Assembly (NCBI GenBank): GCA_035318745.1
Contig: DATHEA010000015.1
Location: forward strand, 40,278-104,277
Length of the DNA: 64,000 nt
Direction of reading: 5' to 3'
Source: VRUE01 sp035318745
Lineage (GTDB): Bacteria > Actinomycetota > Thermoleophilia > Solirubrobacterales > 70-9
Part shown: positions 33,763 to 42,423 of the stretch, piece by piece
Layout of the letters: each line of letters opens with the position of its first letter
Position numbering within the stretch: position 1 is the stretch's first letter
Translations under genes and position numbers: made by a program
The notes under the pieces: generated by a model
What the model was told of the DNA's origin: nothing
Database searches by the model: none
Seen by the model: the letters and a program-made list of their open reading frames with translations, nothing else

Positions 33763-34494
33763 GTGGCGGATCGAGCAGCACTGATCACGGGAGCCTCGAG
33801 CGGGATCGGGCTGGCGATCGCCCGCACGCTCGGCGAAGAGGGATACGCACTGACGGTCTCCGCGCGACGGCCGGAGAAGCTGGAGACCGCCGCCGAGGAG
33901 CTGCGCGCCGGCGGGCTGGTGGTACAGAGCGTCGCCGCCAACATGACCGACGAGGAGGACGTGGTAGGCGTCTTCGCCAAGCACCGGGAGGCCTACGGTC
34001 GCCTCGATGTGCTCGTCAACAACGCCGGCGTGGGAATCGGCGCACCGATGGAGGAGATCCAGACCAAGCACCTCGACATGCAGCTCGGGGTCAACCTGCG
34101 AGCGCTGATCATCGGCACGCGCGAGGGTCTGCCGATGCTGCGCGAAGCCGGCGGCGAGCACGGCAAGGCGCTGATCGTCAACACCGCCTCGATCGCGGGA
34201 AAATCCGGGCAGGCCTGGCTCTCGATCTACGCTGCGACCAAGGGCGCGGTGATCAACTTCACCCAGTCGACCCACCGTGAGGTCGGCAGCGCCGGCATCC
34301 AGTGCACGGCGTTGGCGCCGGGCTTCGTCGACACGCCGATGACCGAGTTCGCGAAGGGGCAGGTTCCCGGCGAGGAGATGATCCGGCCGGAGGACATCGG
34401 CGAGGCGGTGAAGTTCTTGCTGCTCGTCTCGCCCAACTGCCACGTACCCGAGATCGTCTTCACCCGCCCCGGTGAGGGCCTCGATACCCCCTAG
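33763..34494 (+). CDS. Short-chain dehydrogenase/reductase
   Basis: 243 residues, classical SDR. The cofactor motif TGASSGIG is near residues 9-16. VLVNNAGVGIG, the active Ser in NTASIAGKSG and SIYAATKGAV with YxxxK complete the site. An Arg in SARRPEK after strand 2 favours NADPH. GTG 33763 sits after a GAGGAGAG Shine-Dalgarno, which decides the start. Its end overlaps the next gene by 23 bases, so the pair is coupled. Substrate unknown. Confidence 0.88.
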   Translation: MADRAALITGASSGIGLAIARTLGEEGYALTVSARRPEKLETAAEELRAGGLVVQSVAANMTDEEDVVGVFAKHREAYGRLDVLVNNAGVGIGAPMEEIQTKHLDMQLGVNLRALIIGTREGLPMLREAGGEHGKALIVNTASIAGKSGQAWLSIYAATKGAVINFTQSTHREVGSAGIQCTALAPGFVDTPMTEFAKGQVPGEEMIRPEDIGEAVKFLLLVSPNCHVPEIVFTRPGEGLDTP

Positions 34495-35686
34495 TCGGTT
34501 CCTGGTCGCTGCCTTCGGCGATCCGGGCCACGTCTTTCCTGCCATAGCCCTGGGTCGAGCCCTGGCCGGGCGCGGCCACGAGGTGACGATCGAGACCTGG
34601 GAGGAGCGACGGGCCGCGGTCGAGGGCGCCGGCCTGGGCTTCGCCGCGGCGGAGGAATACCGCATGTTCCCCCCGCCGGATCCCGATTCACCAGAAGGGA
34701 CCCATGCCGCCGAGGCGGCTCGGGCGCTATTGCCCTTGCTGGAGGAGATGCGCCCCCATGTGGTCGTCAGCGACATCCTCACCCTGGCGCCGGCGCTTGC
34801 GGCTGAGTTCGCGGGCGTGCCGCTGGCGACGCTGATCCCGCACATCTATCCGGTGGTCGAACCCGGACTGCCATTCTTCGCGGTCGGCCTGCAGCCGCCG
34901 CGCACGCCGCTGGGTCGCCGCGTCTGGCGAGCCGGGCAGCGGGCGCTGAACGTCGGACTGGAGCAGGGGCGCAATGACCTCAACCGGCAGCGGGGACGCC
35001 TGGGCCTGCCCCCCACCGAGCGCTTCCACGGCGGAATCAGCCTCGACCTTGCTCTGGTCGGCACCTTCCCGCAGCTCGAGTACCCGCGGCATTGGCCGGC
35101 CGGGGTTCAGGTGACGGGGCCGATGAGCTTCGAGGTCCCCCACCCGGAGATCGAGTTGCCGCCCGGCGACGATCCCCTCGTCCTGGTCGCGCCGAGCACG
35201 GCTCACGACTCTCACAACCACCTCGTCCGCACCGCGCTCGAGGCGCTGGCCGACGAGCCGGTGCGGGTCGTGGCGACGACCAACCGCGTCGTGCCGCAGA
35301 GCCCGATCGAGGTGCCCGGCAACGCGATCCTTGTCGACTGGCTCAGCTACAGCCAGCTGATGCCCGCCGCCTCGCTGGTGATTTCGCATGGTGGCCACGG
35401 CACCGTCGCCCGGGCTCTCGCGGCGGGCACGCCACTGTTGATCAGCCCCTTCATCGGTGACATGAGCGAGACCGCGATGCGGGTCAGCTGGGCCAAGGCC
35501 GGCCTCTCGCTCCCCTGGCGGCTCTGCCGCCCCTCGCCTCTGCGCTGGGCAACTCGCCGCATTCTCGGCGATCCGTCGTTCGCCGCTCGCGCCGGTGAGC
35601 TCGCCACCTGGGCGCAGGAGCACGATGGGGCCGAGCGGGGCGCCGAACTGGTCGAGCAGCTGGCTCAAAAGCACGCGCTCGCCTGA
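34472..35686 (+). CDS. GT1-family (UGT/MGT-like) glycosyltransferase
   Basis: 404 residues of GT-B fold. The N-terminal acceptor lobe begins FLVAAFGDPGHVFPAIALGRAL. The C-terminal nucleotide-sugar lobe has DWLSYSQLMPAASLVISHGGHGTVARAL and TPLLISPF, the HGG/GT region of macrolide-type glycosyltransferases. The donor is probably a UDP- or TDP-sugar; the acceptor is unknown but may be a lipid or small hydrophobic molecule. It overlaps the SDR gene (GTG 34472), hinting that the two modify the same compound. Confidence 0.87.
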   Translation: MRASIPPSRFLVAAFGDPGHVFPAIALGRALAGRGHEVTIETWEERRAAVEGAGLGFAAAEEYRMFPPPDPDSPEGTHAAEAARALLPLLEEMRPHVVVSDILTLAPALAAEFAGVPLATLIPHIYPVVEPGLPFFAVGLQPPRTPLGRRVWRAGQRALNVGLEQGRNDLNRQRGRLGLPPTERFHGGISLDLALVGTFPQLEYPRHWPAGVQVTGPMSFEVPHPEIELPPGDDPLVLVAPSTAHDSHNHLVRTALEALADEPVRVVATTNRVVPQSPIEVPGNAILVDWLSYSQLMPAASLVISHGGHGTVARALAAGTPLLISPFIGDMSETAMRVSWAKAGLSLPWRLCRPSPLRWATRRILGDPSFAARAGELATWAQEHDGAERGAELVEQLAQKHALA

Positions 35687-35692
35687 AGAAAG

Positions 35693-35765
35693 CTCCGGGG
35701 GTGGGACTTGAACCCACAACAACTCGGTTAACAGCCGAGTGCTCTACCAATTGAGCTACCCCGGA
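35693..35765 (-). tRNA. tRNA-Asn (GUU)
   Basis: 73 bases in a regular cloverleaf: acceptor TCCGGGG/CCCCGGA with discriminator G, D-arm GCTC/GAGC, anticodon stem CTCGG/CCGAG with loop CTGTTAA giving GTT, T-arm GTGGG/CCCAC with TTCAAGT. No CCA encoded. It lies between the glycosyltransferase and dnaG. Confidence 0.96.
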
Positions 35766-35787
35766 ACGCAGCAGGGAAATGTAACGG

Positions 35788-37566
35788 CTAACCCCCGACG
35801 CGCTCGGTGCGGGCTATGCGCTCCACCAACGCGGCGCGCTCCCGGCTCAGCACCGCGCGGCGCTCGTAGTCGTCTGCTTCGCCGGCGGCGGCGATCTGGG
35901 ACTCGAGGCGGCGCTGCTCCAGCAGGAGGTAGTTGAGCTCCATTGCCTCGGCCGAGGCGGGCTCGTCGTGGGCGAGGATGACGAGCTCGGCGATCAGGCC
36001 GGCGAGCTGGTCGTCGTCGTGCGGGAGGTTGGACGCTGGGTCCTCCGGATGCTCGCGCAGCCAGGCGGCGACCCGGGCGCCGCTCCCCGATAGATGTTCC
36101 TCGGTGAGGCGGGCCATGTACTCCTTGCCCTCTTCGGGCAGCGCGATGCACATCGCCAGCAGGGCACGCTCGCGCCGTTCGCGCGAGGTCAATTCGCCAC
36201 CGCTGCGCACCTGGGGTGCGGCAGGCGCACCCCGCCGCGGCGGCTCCGCCGAGCCGCCACTCAGCGGCCGTGCCGAGGTCACCCGACCCATCACCAGCGC
36301 CGGCTCCAGGTCCAGCCGGCCAGCTACTCGCCGCACCAGGTCGTCGCGGCTTGCCGTCTCCCCCATCCCGGCCAGGATCGGCGCCACCTCGCTCAGAGCC
36401 CGGTCGCGCTCGGCTGGAGAAGAGACGTCGGTCCCATCCAAGACCAGCCCGATCTGGAAGGCGGGTAGGTCGACCGCGCCCTCGACCAGCGCCGCGAAGC
36501 GCTCCGCGCCACCCTCCGCAGCCATCATCTCGGCGGGGTCCACACCCTCGGGCATCGCCGCCACCCGCAGTCTCATCTTGCGCCCCGCGGCGACCCGTTG
36601 GGCGCGCAGCATCGCCTCCTGGCCGGCGGAATCGGCGTCGAGCGCCAGCACCACCTCGTCGACCATGCCGGACAGCGCAGCCACCTGCTCCTCGGTGATC
36701 GCCGTGCCCATCACGCCCACCGCCTCGCCGATCCCCGCCTGATGCAGCGCCAGCACGTCGGTGTAGCCCTCGACCACCACGACCCGAGCGCTCTTCGCGA
36801 TCGCCTCTTTGGCCAAGTCGATCCCGTACAGCATCTGGCTCTTGTGGAAGAAGTCGGTCTCGGCGGTGTTGACGTACTTCGCTCCCTGGTCGGAGCGCAT
36901 GGCCCGCCCCCCAAAGCCGAGGGTGCGGCCACGGCGGTCGCGGATCGGGAACATGATCCGCTCGCGGAAGCGGTCGTACTCGCCGCCGCCGCGCCCCCGC
37001 TGCGCCAACCCGACGCCGCGCAGCTCTTCGACCTTGAAGCCCGCCCGCTGACCGCGCAGCAGCACCGTGTCCCAGGCGCTCGGCGCGTAGCCGACGCCGA
37101 AAGCCCGCAGGGTCTCCTCCCCCAGTCCCCGCTCGGCCAGGTAGGCACGCGCCTTGGCAGCCTCATCGGAGTCCCAGAGGTACTGCATGTAGAAGCCGGC
37201 GGTGCGGTCGAGAAGGTCGCCCAGCCGGCGGCGCTGCTGACGCCGCGCCTCTGCCCGCGGGTCCTCCTTCTCGCGCTCCAGCTCGACTCCGTACCGGTCG
37301 GCGAGCAACTCCACCGCCTCGGCAAAGCCGAGGCCCTCCTTCTCCTCGACGAACTTGATCGTGTCGCCACCCACACCACAGCCAAAGCAGTGGTAGAGCT
37401 TTTCCTGGGCATCGACGGAGAAGGACGGCGTGCGCTCCTCGTGGAAGGGGCAGAGCCCGACCCAGCGTGCGCCCTGGCGGCGCAGGTCGGTGTGGGCGGA
37501 GATCACCTCGACGATGTCGGCCGCCTGCTTGACCCGCTCCAGGCTCTCCTCGGAGATCAGCGCCAT
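35788..37566 (-). CDS. dnaG: DNA primase DnaG
   Basis: Synthesises RNA primers for replication. Domains over 592 residues: an N-terminal zinc finger (CPFHEERTPSFSV and YHCFGCGVGG; C, H, C, C ligands near residues 39-64), the TOPRIM catalytic domain (VVVEGYTDVLALHQAG, ALDADSAGQEA), and a C-terminal helicase-binding region of helices with a conserved LNYLLLEQRRL. ATG 37566 overlaps the dgt stop. In many Actinobacteria dgt and dnaG are neighbours, as here. Confidence 0.96.
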   Translation of the reverse strand: MALISEESLERVKQAADIVEVISAHTDLRRQGARWVGLCPFHEERTPSFSVDAQEKLYHCFGCGVGGDTIKFVEEKEGLGFAEAVELLADRYGVELEREKEDPRAEARRQQRRRLGDLLDRTAGFYMQYLWDSDEAAKARAYLAERGLGEETLRAFGVGYAPSAWDTVLLRGQRAGFKVEELRGVGLAQRGRGGGEYDRFRERIMFPIRDRRGRTLGFGGRAMRSDQGAKYVNTAETDFFHKSQMLYGIDLAKEAIAKSARVVVVEGYTDVLALHQAGIGEAVGVMGTAITEEQVAALSGMVDEVVLALDADSAGQEAMLRAQRVAAGRKMRLRVAAMPEGVDPAEMMAAEGGAERFAALVEGAVDLPAFQIGLVLDGTDVSSPAERDRALSEVAPILAGMGETASRDDLVRRVAGRLDLEPALVMGRVTSARPLSGGSAEPPRRGAPAAPQVRSGGELTSRERRERALLAMCIALPEEGKEYMARLTEEHLSGSGARVAAWLREHPEDPASNLPHDDDQLAGLIAELVILAHDEPASAEAMELNYLLLEQRRLESQIAAAGEADDYERRAVLSRERAALVERIARTERVGG

Positions 37567-38579
37567 CAGAACCGTGCCGCCTCGGGAACGGTCAGCTCGG
37601 CGAAGCGGGCGATGCAGAAGCGATCGGTCATCCCGGCCAGATAGTCGGCGACCCGCTGACAGTCGCTCGTCCCCGGCTCCCCCTCGGGGACCTCGTCCGG
37701 GTACTCCATGTAGTGGTCGAAGAGACCGCGCAGGGCTCGCTGTGCCCGTTCGTGCTCGCCGCGTGCCGCCTCCCCCAGGTAGACCCGCTGGAACATGAAC
37801 TTGCGCAGCCGCAACATCGCCCCACCCACCTCCTCGCTTTGCACGATGTCGCCGGCTGCAGTCGAGCGCTCGACGATGTCACGCACCAGCGTGTCGATCC
37901 GCGCCGAGCCGGTCGGGCCGAGCAGCTCGATCTCGGCAACGGGCAGGTCGGCCAGCTGCAGGATCCCGGCCCGCAAAGCGTCGTCGATGTCGTGGTTGAT
38001 GTAGGCGACGCGGTCGACGAGCTTGACGATCCGCCCCTCCAACGTCGCCGGCCGGTCCGAGCCGGTGTGATTGAGGATGCCGTCGCGCACCTGCTCGGTC
38101 AGGTTCAGTCCCCGGCCATCACGCTCGAGCACGTCGACCATCCGCAGCGAGTGGACGTTGTGCTTGAAGCCCTGCCCGCAGCGCTCGCGCAACGCCGCGT
38201 CGAGGGCCTCCTCGCCGGTGTGGCCGAAGGGTGGGTGACCGAGATCGTGGCCGAGGCCGATCGCCTCAGTCAGATCCTCGTTGAGGCCGAGAGCACGGGC
38301 GACCGTACGGGCGATCCCACAGGCCTCGAGAGTGTGGGTGAGGCGCGTGCGGTAGTGATCGCCTTCCGGAGCGATGAAGACCTGCGTCTTGTGCTTGAGG
38401 CGACGGAATGCCTTCGAGTGGACGATCCGGTCGCGGTCGCGCTGGAACGGGGTCCGCAGCGGGCTGTCGGCCTCCTCGACCTGACGCCGCGCGGGGTAAG
38501 AGGGCGTCGCCGGATCGGAGAGGAACTCGTCCTCCCAGGCTCGTACGCGGTCCTCGAAAGTTGCAGTCGCCTCCACCAC
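37566..38579 (-). CDS. dgt: Deoxyguanosinetriphosphate triphosphohydrolase-like protein
   Basis: HD-domain dNTPase that hydrolyses dGTP or other dNTPs to the nucleoside and triphosphate. RDRDRIVHSKAFRRLKHKTQVF gives the N-terminal signature. The metal site is TRLTHTLEA, GLGHDLGHPPFGHTGE (HD motif) and KLVDRVAYINHDIDDA. The 337-residue length is right for the short Dgt2 class. GTG 38579 or the adjacent 38576 may start it; the first is used. Operon with dnaG. Confidence 0.92.
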   Translation of the reverse strand: MVEATATFEDRVRAWEDEFLSDPATPSYPARRQVEEADSPLRTPFQRDRDRIVHSKAFRRLKHKTQVFIAPEGDHYRTRLTHTLEACGIARTVARALGLNEDLTEAIGLGHDLGHPPFGHTGEEALDAALRERCGQGFKHNVHSLRMVDVLERDGRGLNLTEQVRDGILNHTGSDRPATLEGRIVKLVDRVAYINHDIDDALRAGILQLADLPVAEIELLGPTGSARIDTLVRDIVERSTAAGDIVQSEEVGGAMLRLRKFMFQRVYLGEAARGEHERAQRALRGLFDHYMEYPDEVPEGEPGTSDCQRVADYLAGMTDRFCIARFAELTVPEAARF

Positions 38580-38598
38580 TCCGATCCTAGGGCTTAGC

Positions 38599-39324
38599 TC
38601 AAGCCGCGGAGCGCAGTTGCACGTGCGCGTGGTGCTCCAACGTTTCGCCGATCGCGCGCTCCGCCTGGCGCAACTCGCGCTCGCCCGCACCGGGCGCCTC
38701 GGCCAGCGGCCGGGCGATCGACTCGACCATGAAACGGTGCGCATCCTCGGAAAGAGGGAAGGAGCCCGCTTCGCAGCCGGCGCAGACGACACCGCCCGCC
38801 GCGCCGGAGAAGCCGACCAGATGCTCGGCCTCTCCGCAGCCGGTGCAGGAGCCAAGCTCGGGCGAGAAGCCCGCAGCCAGCGCCAGCTTGAGCCGGAAGG
38901 ACAGCGCCGTCGGCAAGGACGCAGCCTCGGGCGTCGCGGGGTCGTCAAGCAGCGAGAGGTAGCGACAGAGCAGGTTGTAAGCGGGCGGGTTGGGCTCGGC
39001 CGAGTCGAGCAGGCGCAGGACCGCATCGCAGGCGCGGGCGCCGGCGGTGAGCGCAGCGCCGGAGGCTCGCAGGCGCGGGTAGCCGTCGACCGTGGCGGCC
39101 TGGGTCACCGTGAGCAGCTCGCCGCGGCCTTCGTGCAGCAGCAGGTCGAGCCGGAAGAATGGCTCCAGGCGGCCGCCGAAGCGCGACTTGGGGCGCCGCG
39201 CTCCCTTGGCGATCGCCCCCACACGTCCCCGCTTCGCCGTGTAGAGGTGGAGGATGCGGTCGGCCTCGCCATAGCGGATGCTGCGCAGGACAATCGCCTC
39301 CGTCTTCAGCGTCTTGCCGGCCAT
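38599..39324 (-). CDS. recO: DNA repair protein RecO
   Basis: Mediator that loads RecA at ssDNA gaps. The 241-residue protein opens TEAIVLRSIRYGEADRILH, the OB fold. A basic stretch (KGARRPKSRFGGRLEPF) follows, and after helices a zinc-finger-like CTGCGEAEH... VCAGCEAG set of four cysteines near residues 160-184. The C-terminal helical end is typical. Lies just upstream of dgt-dnaG on the same strand. Confidence 0.93.
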   Translation of the reverse strand: MAGKTLKTEAIVLRSIRYGEADRILHLYTAKRGRVGAIAKGARRPKSRFGGRLEPFFRLDLLLHEGRGELLTVTQAATVDGYPRLRASGAALTAGARACDAVLRLLDSAEPNPPAYNLLCRYLSLLDDPATPEAASLPTALSFRLKLALAAGFSPELGSCTGCGEAEHLVGFSGAAGGVVCAGCEAGSFPLSEDAHRFMVESIARPLAEAPGAGERELRQAERAIGETLEHHAHVQLRSAA

Positions 39325-39353
39325 TAGATGGCTGTGGGGTCAGTCATCTGGTC

Positions 39354-40274
39354 TTACGTTGAACGAGGGGCCGGACGGCGACGTCGCCGCGGCCGGCGCC
39401 GCAGTCGCACCTGACAGACCGGGCAGAAGTAGGTCGAGCGACCCGAGACGACGATCCGCTCGATCGTCCCGTCGCAGCGCGGACAGGGCTTCCCCTCCCG
39501 GGTGTGAACGAGGAACTCGTCCTGCATCCGGCCCTTCTCGCCCCGGCTGTCGCGGTAGTCGTCGATCGAGGCCCCGCCGCCGTCGATCCCCGCTTCGAGC
39601 GCGGCGACCACCGCGTCACGCAGAGCCTCCAGGTGCTCGGGCTTCATCGAGCCGGCGGGCGAGAGCGGGTGCAGTCGGGCCCGGAACAGCGCCTCGTCGG
39701 CGTAGATGTTGCCGACACCGGCGATGCCTTTCTGGTCGAGCAGGAAGGACTTGAGTGGGGCCGTGCGCCCCGCCGCGATCTCGCCCAGCGCCGCGGGAGT
39801 GAATGCATCGGAGAAAGGCTCGACTCCGAGCCGAGAGGCGAAGTGGATGTCGAGTGAGGCGTCGTCGAGCAAAAGCGCCTCGCCGAAACGGCGGGGATCG
39901 GTGAACCGGACCTGACGGCCGTCGTCGAGGACGAAGCGGGCCCGCAGATGCCGCTCCGAGGTCGACCGCTCACCCTCGTACAACCGCATCCCCTCCGAGG
40001 GGTCGAGCTTGTCCTCGCCCTCGACCAGGACCAGGTTGCCGGTCATCCGCAGGTGCATGACCAGCGTCCGGCCGCCGTCGAGGCCGAGCAACAGGTACTT
40101 GCCGCGGCGCCCCAGCCGCTCGATCGTCCTTCCCGACACGGCGGCCTCCAGCTCCGCCGGGAGCATCGGGAGGCACCAGCGCGGATCGAGCACCTCCAGC
40201 GACTCGATCCGCCGCCCTTCCAGCTCCGGCTCGAGCTGGCGGCAGACGGTCTCGACCTCGGGCAACTCGGGCAT
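39354..40274 (-). CDS. mutM: Formamidopyrimidine-DNA glycosylase (Fpg/MutM)
   Basis: Removes 8-oxoguanine and formamidopyrimidines. The N-terminal PELPEVETV supplies the catalytic proline (P1 after Met removal) and glutamate, with a beta-hairpin lysine in RRGKYLLLGL. The helix-two-turn-helix region has QKGIAGVGNIYADEALF. The C-terminal zinc finger is complete (CPRCDGTIERIV and YFCPVC). At 306 residues it is longer than usual, owing to a basic tail (RRRPRRRRRPAPRST). ATG 40274. Confidence 0.95.
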   Translation of the reverse strand: MPELPEVETVCRQLEPELEGRRIESLEVLDPRWCLPMLPAELEAAVSGRTIERLGRRGKYLLLGLDGGRTLVMHLRMTGNLVLVEGEDKLDPSEGMRLYEGERSTSERHLRARFVLDDGRQVRFTDPRRFGEALLLDDASLDIHFASRLGVEPFSDAFTPAALGEIAAGRTAPLKSFLLDQKGIAGVGNIYADEALFRARLHPLSPAGSMKPEHLEALRDAVVAALEAGIDGGGASIDDYRDSRGEKGRMQDEFLVHTREGKPCPRCDGTIERIVVSGRSTYFCPVCQVRLRRRPRRRRRPAPRST

Positions 40275-40288
40275 CGCGCCCGGTTCTA

Positions 40289-41242
40289 TCAGCCCTCGGT
40301 CGCGCGGGGGTGGGCCTCGAAGTAGACCTCCTTGAGGCGCTCGCCGGAGAGGTGCGTATACATCTGCGTCGTCGCGATGTCGGCGTGGCCGAGCATCTCC
40401 TGCACGGCACGCAGGTCGCAGCCCCCCGCCAGCAGGTGGGTGGCAAAGCTGTGGCGCAGCGTGTGTGGGCTCATCTGCCCCGCCAGGCCGGCCTCACGGG
40501 CGTGGCGCTGGACGATTTTGTAAAGGCCCTGGCGGCTGAGCGGGCCGCCGCGGAAGTTGACGAACAGCCGTACCTCGTGGCGTTCTCCGATCAGCTTCGG
40601 GCGGCCGCCGCGCAGATAGGCGGAGATCGCCGCTATCGCTTTGCGGCCGAGGGGAACGATGCGCTCCTTGGAGCCCTTGCCGCGCGCCCGCAGCAGGCCC
40701 TCGCGCAGATCGATGTCCGACATCTCCAGCCCGATCGTCTCCGAGGCGCGCAGCCCGCAGGCATACATCACCTCCAGGAGCGCCCGGTCGCGCAGCGTCG
40801 TCGGCTCGCTGCCGCGCGGCGCGGCGAGCAGCTTCTGCACCTCGGCGTAGTTGAGAACCTGGGGCAGCTTCTTGGCGCGGCGTGGTGCGCTCAGCGCCGC
40901 GGTCGGATCGTCGCCGATCAGCTCGTCGCGGCGCAGGTGCTTGTAGAAGGAGCGCAGACAGGCGGTCTTGCGATGCACCGTGGCAGCCGAGCATGCCGGG
41001 CGACCATTGCCGGTCGCGAGGTCGGCGAGAAAGTCACCGATGTCGGCCGGACGGGCGGCCAGCGCGTCCAGCTCATGCGAGCCGAGGAATTCGCCGTACT
41101 GGAACAGATCCGTTCGGTAGGCGTTGAGCGTGTTGCGGGAGAGGCCTCGCTCCAGCTCCAGGTAGGAGAGGAAGTCGAGGACGAGGCCCTCGAAGCGGGT
41201 GTCGGTTGCCGGACTCGGCGCTGCTGCTCCTGCTACGGCCAT
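40289..41242 (-). CDS. xerD: Tyrosine recombinase XerD
   Basis: Resolves chromosome dimers at dif with XerC. The catalytic set is intact: R in ACGLRASETIGLEM, K in the beta hairpin RGKGSKER, H-x-x-R in SPHTLRHSFATHL, H in LGHADIATTQMY, and Y in YTHL. The N-terminal SAM-like domain begins FLSYLELERGLSRNTL. ATG 41242 gives 317 residues; the longer reading is unsupported. The lack of nearby att-type features and its full-length Xer layout make it housekeeping, not the integrase of the island. Confidence 0.93.
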   Translation of the reverse strand: MAVAGAAAPSPATDTRFEGLVLDFLSYLELERGLSRNTLNAYRTDLFQYGEFLGSHELDALAARPADIGDFLADLATGNGRPACSAATVHRKTACLRSFYKHLRRDELIGDDPTAALSAPRRAKKLPQVLNYAEVQKLLAAPRGSEPTTLRDRALLEVMYACGLRASETIGLEMSDIDLREGLLRARGKGSKERIVPLGRKAIAAISAYLRGGRPKLIGERHEVRLFVNFRGGPLSRQGLYKIVQRHAREAGLAGQMSPHTLRHSFATHLLAGGCDLRAVQEMLGHADIATTQMYTHLSGERLKEVYFEAHPRATEG

Positions 41243-41324
41243 GGCGGGTGGTTCTCGCTGAGTTCGGGCAAACCTTGGGACGCAAGGGACCATGCGCTTC
41301 GGGCCGCGGGTCCTGTCGCGCGAC

Positions 41325-41363
41325 GAGCGGGGTTTAGCGGTCTATTCGACCGAAACCCCGCTC
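41325..41363. repeat. Two-tier hairpin repeat family A, copy 2
   Basis: Outer arms 41325-41335/41353-41363 (11 bp), AG bulge, inner stem CGGTC/GACCG. Relative to copies 1 and 3 the inner stem is changed on both sides (CGGAC/GTCCG), and the outer stem likewise; pairing is kept. Flanks GGGTCCTGTC (left) and CGCGCCACCCAC with GAGGCG (right) match copy 3. The right arm runs into the stop codon of the DUF3866 gene (41362-41364). Confidence 0.85.
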
Positions 41364-42423
41364 ATCCCGCGCCACCCACGGCAGAGGCGCCTAATACTTG
41401 GCCCGCTGCCAGGGGCGCTGCGAAGAAGAGCTGGTCGTCCGCGATGCCTCGCCCCATCACCTTGGACGGAAGGCCAGTGGCGGCGTAGCCCGCCAGGTCG
41501 GGTTTAGCTTTGTGAAGCTGGTGGCGGTCGCCTGCCGCGCCGGCGAGCTGCGCTGCCACTTCTGGATTGTCAGCTGGCACAGGTAACCCCACCCCACCCA
41601 GCAGCAGTTCGAGGACGGTCAGAGTGTGGTGGCTTACGTTTTGGTGGCGCTCTCGGGGGTCGGCCTCCGAGAGCCTGGGTGAGAGCAGGGTTGGGAGGCC
41701 CAGGGCCAAAGCGGCATGGGCGCTGTCGAGGGCTGCCATGCCGCCGTGACCAAGGCGCGTCTCGGAGCCGATGATGCCTGGGCCCGGGCCGACGATCGCG
41801 ACGTCCCAGCCGAGGCCGTTGGCCGCTGCGTCCAGCGCTCCGGCGACCGAGAGCGCCTCGTTTTCGCCCCCGTAGCTCGGCGCCGCCGTGATATGACCGA
41901 AGAGCAGGTCGCACTCACGCAGCCGAGCGACATCGCGGGAGAACGATCCCGGAAGAGCACCACCACCCGTCTGCACGTAGCCGACCTTCAGCCCCGGTTT
42001 TGCCTGCACCGCTGCCCATGCGGCAGGCGCGAGGTGGCCATGTAGTGGGAGGACCAGGACCGGCATCGACCGCCTACTCGCTTCCGGTGCGCCTTTTGTA
42101 CCTGTGGGGTCCATAAGGCGCACCGGAAGCTCCAAGGGGGGGATGGGGTGCTGGAGCGAGGTGTAGTTGAGCTTCATCACATGCTCGTGGCCCTCGCCGC
42201 TCGCATCGAGCCCGCGGGTCAGGTTGACGTGGATCACGTCGAAACCGCCCGAGCCGAGCCCCAGGTCGAGGGCGGCGGCGTTGACGACCACCTCGTCGCC
42301 CTTGCGCATCTCGCCCAGCAGCAGTTCATCCGCCCAGGCTGCTCGCCGTTCGCCGTCGATCTCGACCGTCAGGGGCTCCTCGTCGACGACGAGACCGCGG
42401 CGCAGCTTCAGCCGACCGCTCAC
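41362..42423 (-). CDS. DUF3866 family protein
   Basis: 353 residues. It matches DUF3866 in its MKLNYTSLQHP start region, VLVLPLHGHLAPAAWA, VGYVQTGGGALPG, LLFGHITAAPSYGGENEA and GPGPGIIGSETRLGHGGM. The function is unknown. Two oddities: a perfect 15-bp palindrome (42081-42129) adds about 15 residues in frame before MPVLVLPLHGH, and the last codons and stop are made by repeat A2. GTG 42423 overlaps the stop of the peptidase gene (GTGA), so translation is coupled. Confidence 0.85.
   Translation of the reverse strand: MSGRLKLRRGLVVDEEPLTVEIDGERRAAWADELLLGEMRKGDEVVVNAAALDLGLGSGGFDVIHVNLTRGLDASGEGHEHVMKLNYTSLQHPIPPLELPVRLMDPTGTKGAPEASRRSMPVLVLPLHGHLAPAAWAAVQAKPGLKVGYVQTGGGALPGSFSRDVARLRECDLLFGHITAAPSYGGENEALSVAGALDAAANGLGWDVAIVGPGPGIIGSETRLGHGGMAALDSAHAALALGLPTLLSPRLSEADPRERHQNVSHHTLTVLELLLGGVGLPVPADNPEVAAQLAGAAGDRHQLHKAKPDLAGYAATGLPSKVMGRGIADDQLFFAAPLAAGQVLGASAVGGAG
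42081..42129. repeat. 15-bp perfect inverted repeat inside the DUF3866 gene
   Basis: Arms CTTCCGGTGCGCCTT (42081-42095) and AAGGCGCACCGGAAG (42115-42129), 19-base loop with further weak pairing (TGTACC/GGGTCCA). It encodes RLMDPTGTKGAPEAS-type residues in frame. Same behaviour as the recJ palindrome but unrelated sequence. Confidence 0.85.

Noticed and set aside
40289..41242. XerD as integrase of the tRNA-linked islets
   Set aside because: It is 8 kb away, full-length and of housekeeping XerD type, with no adjacent attachment site.
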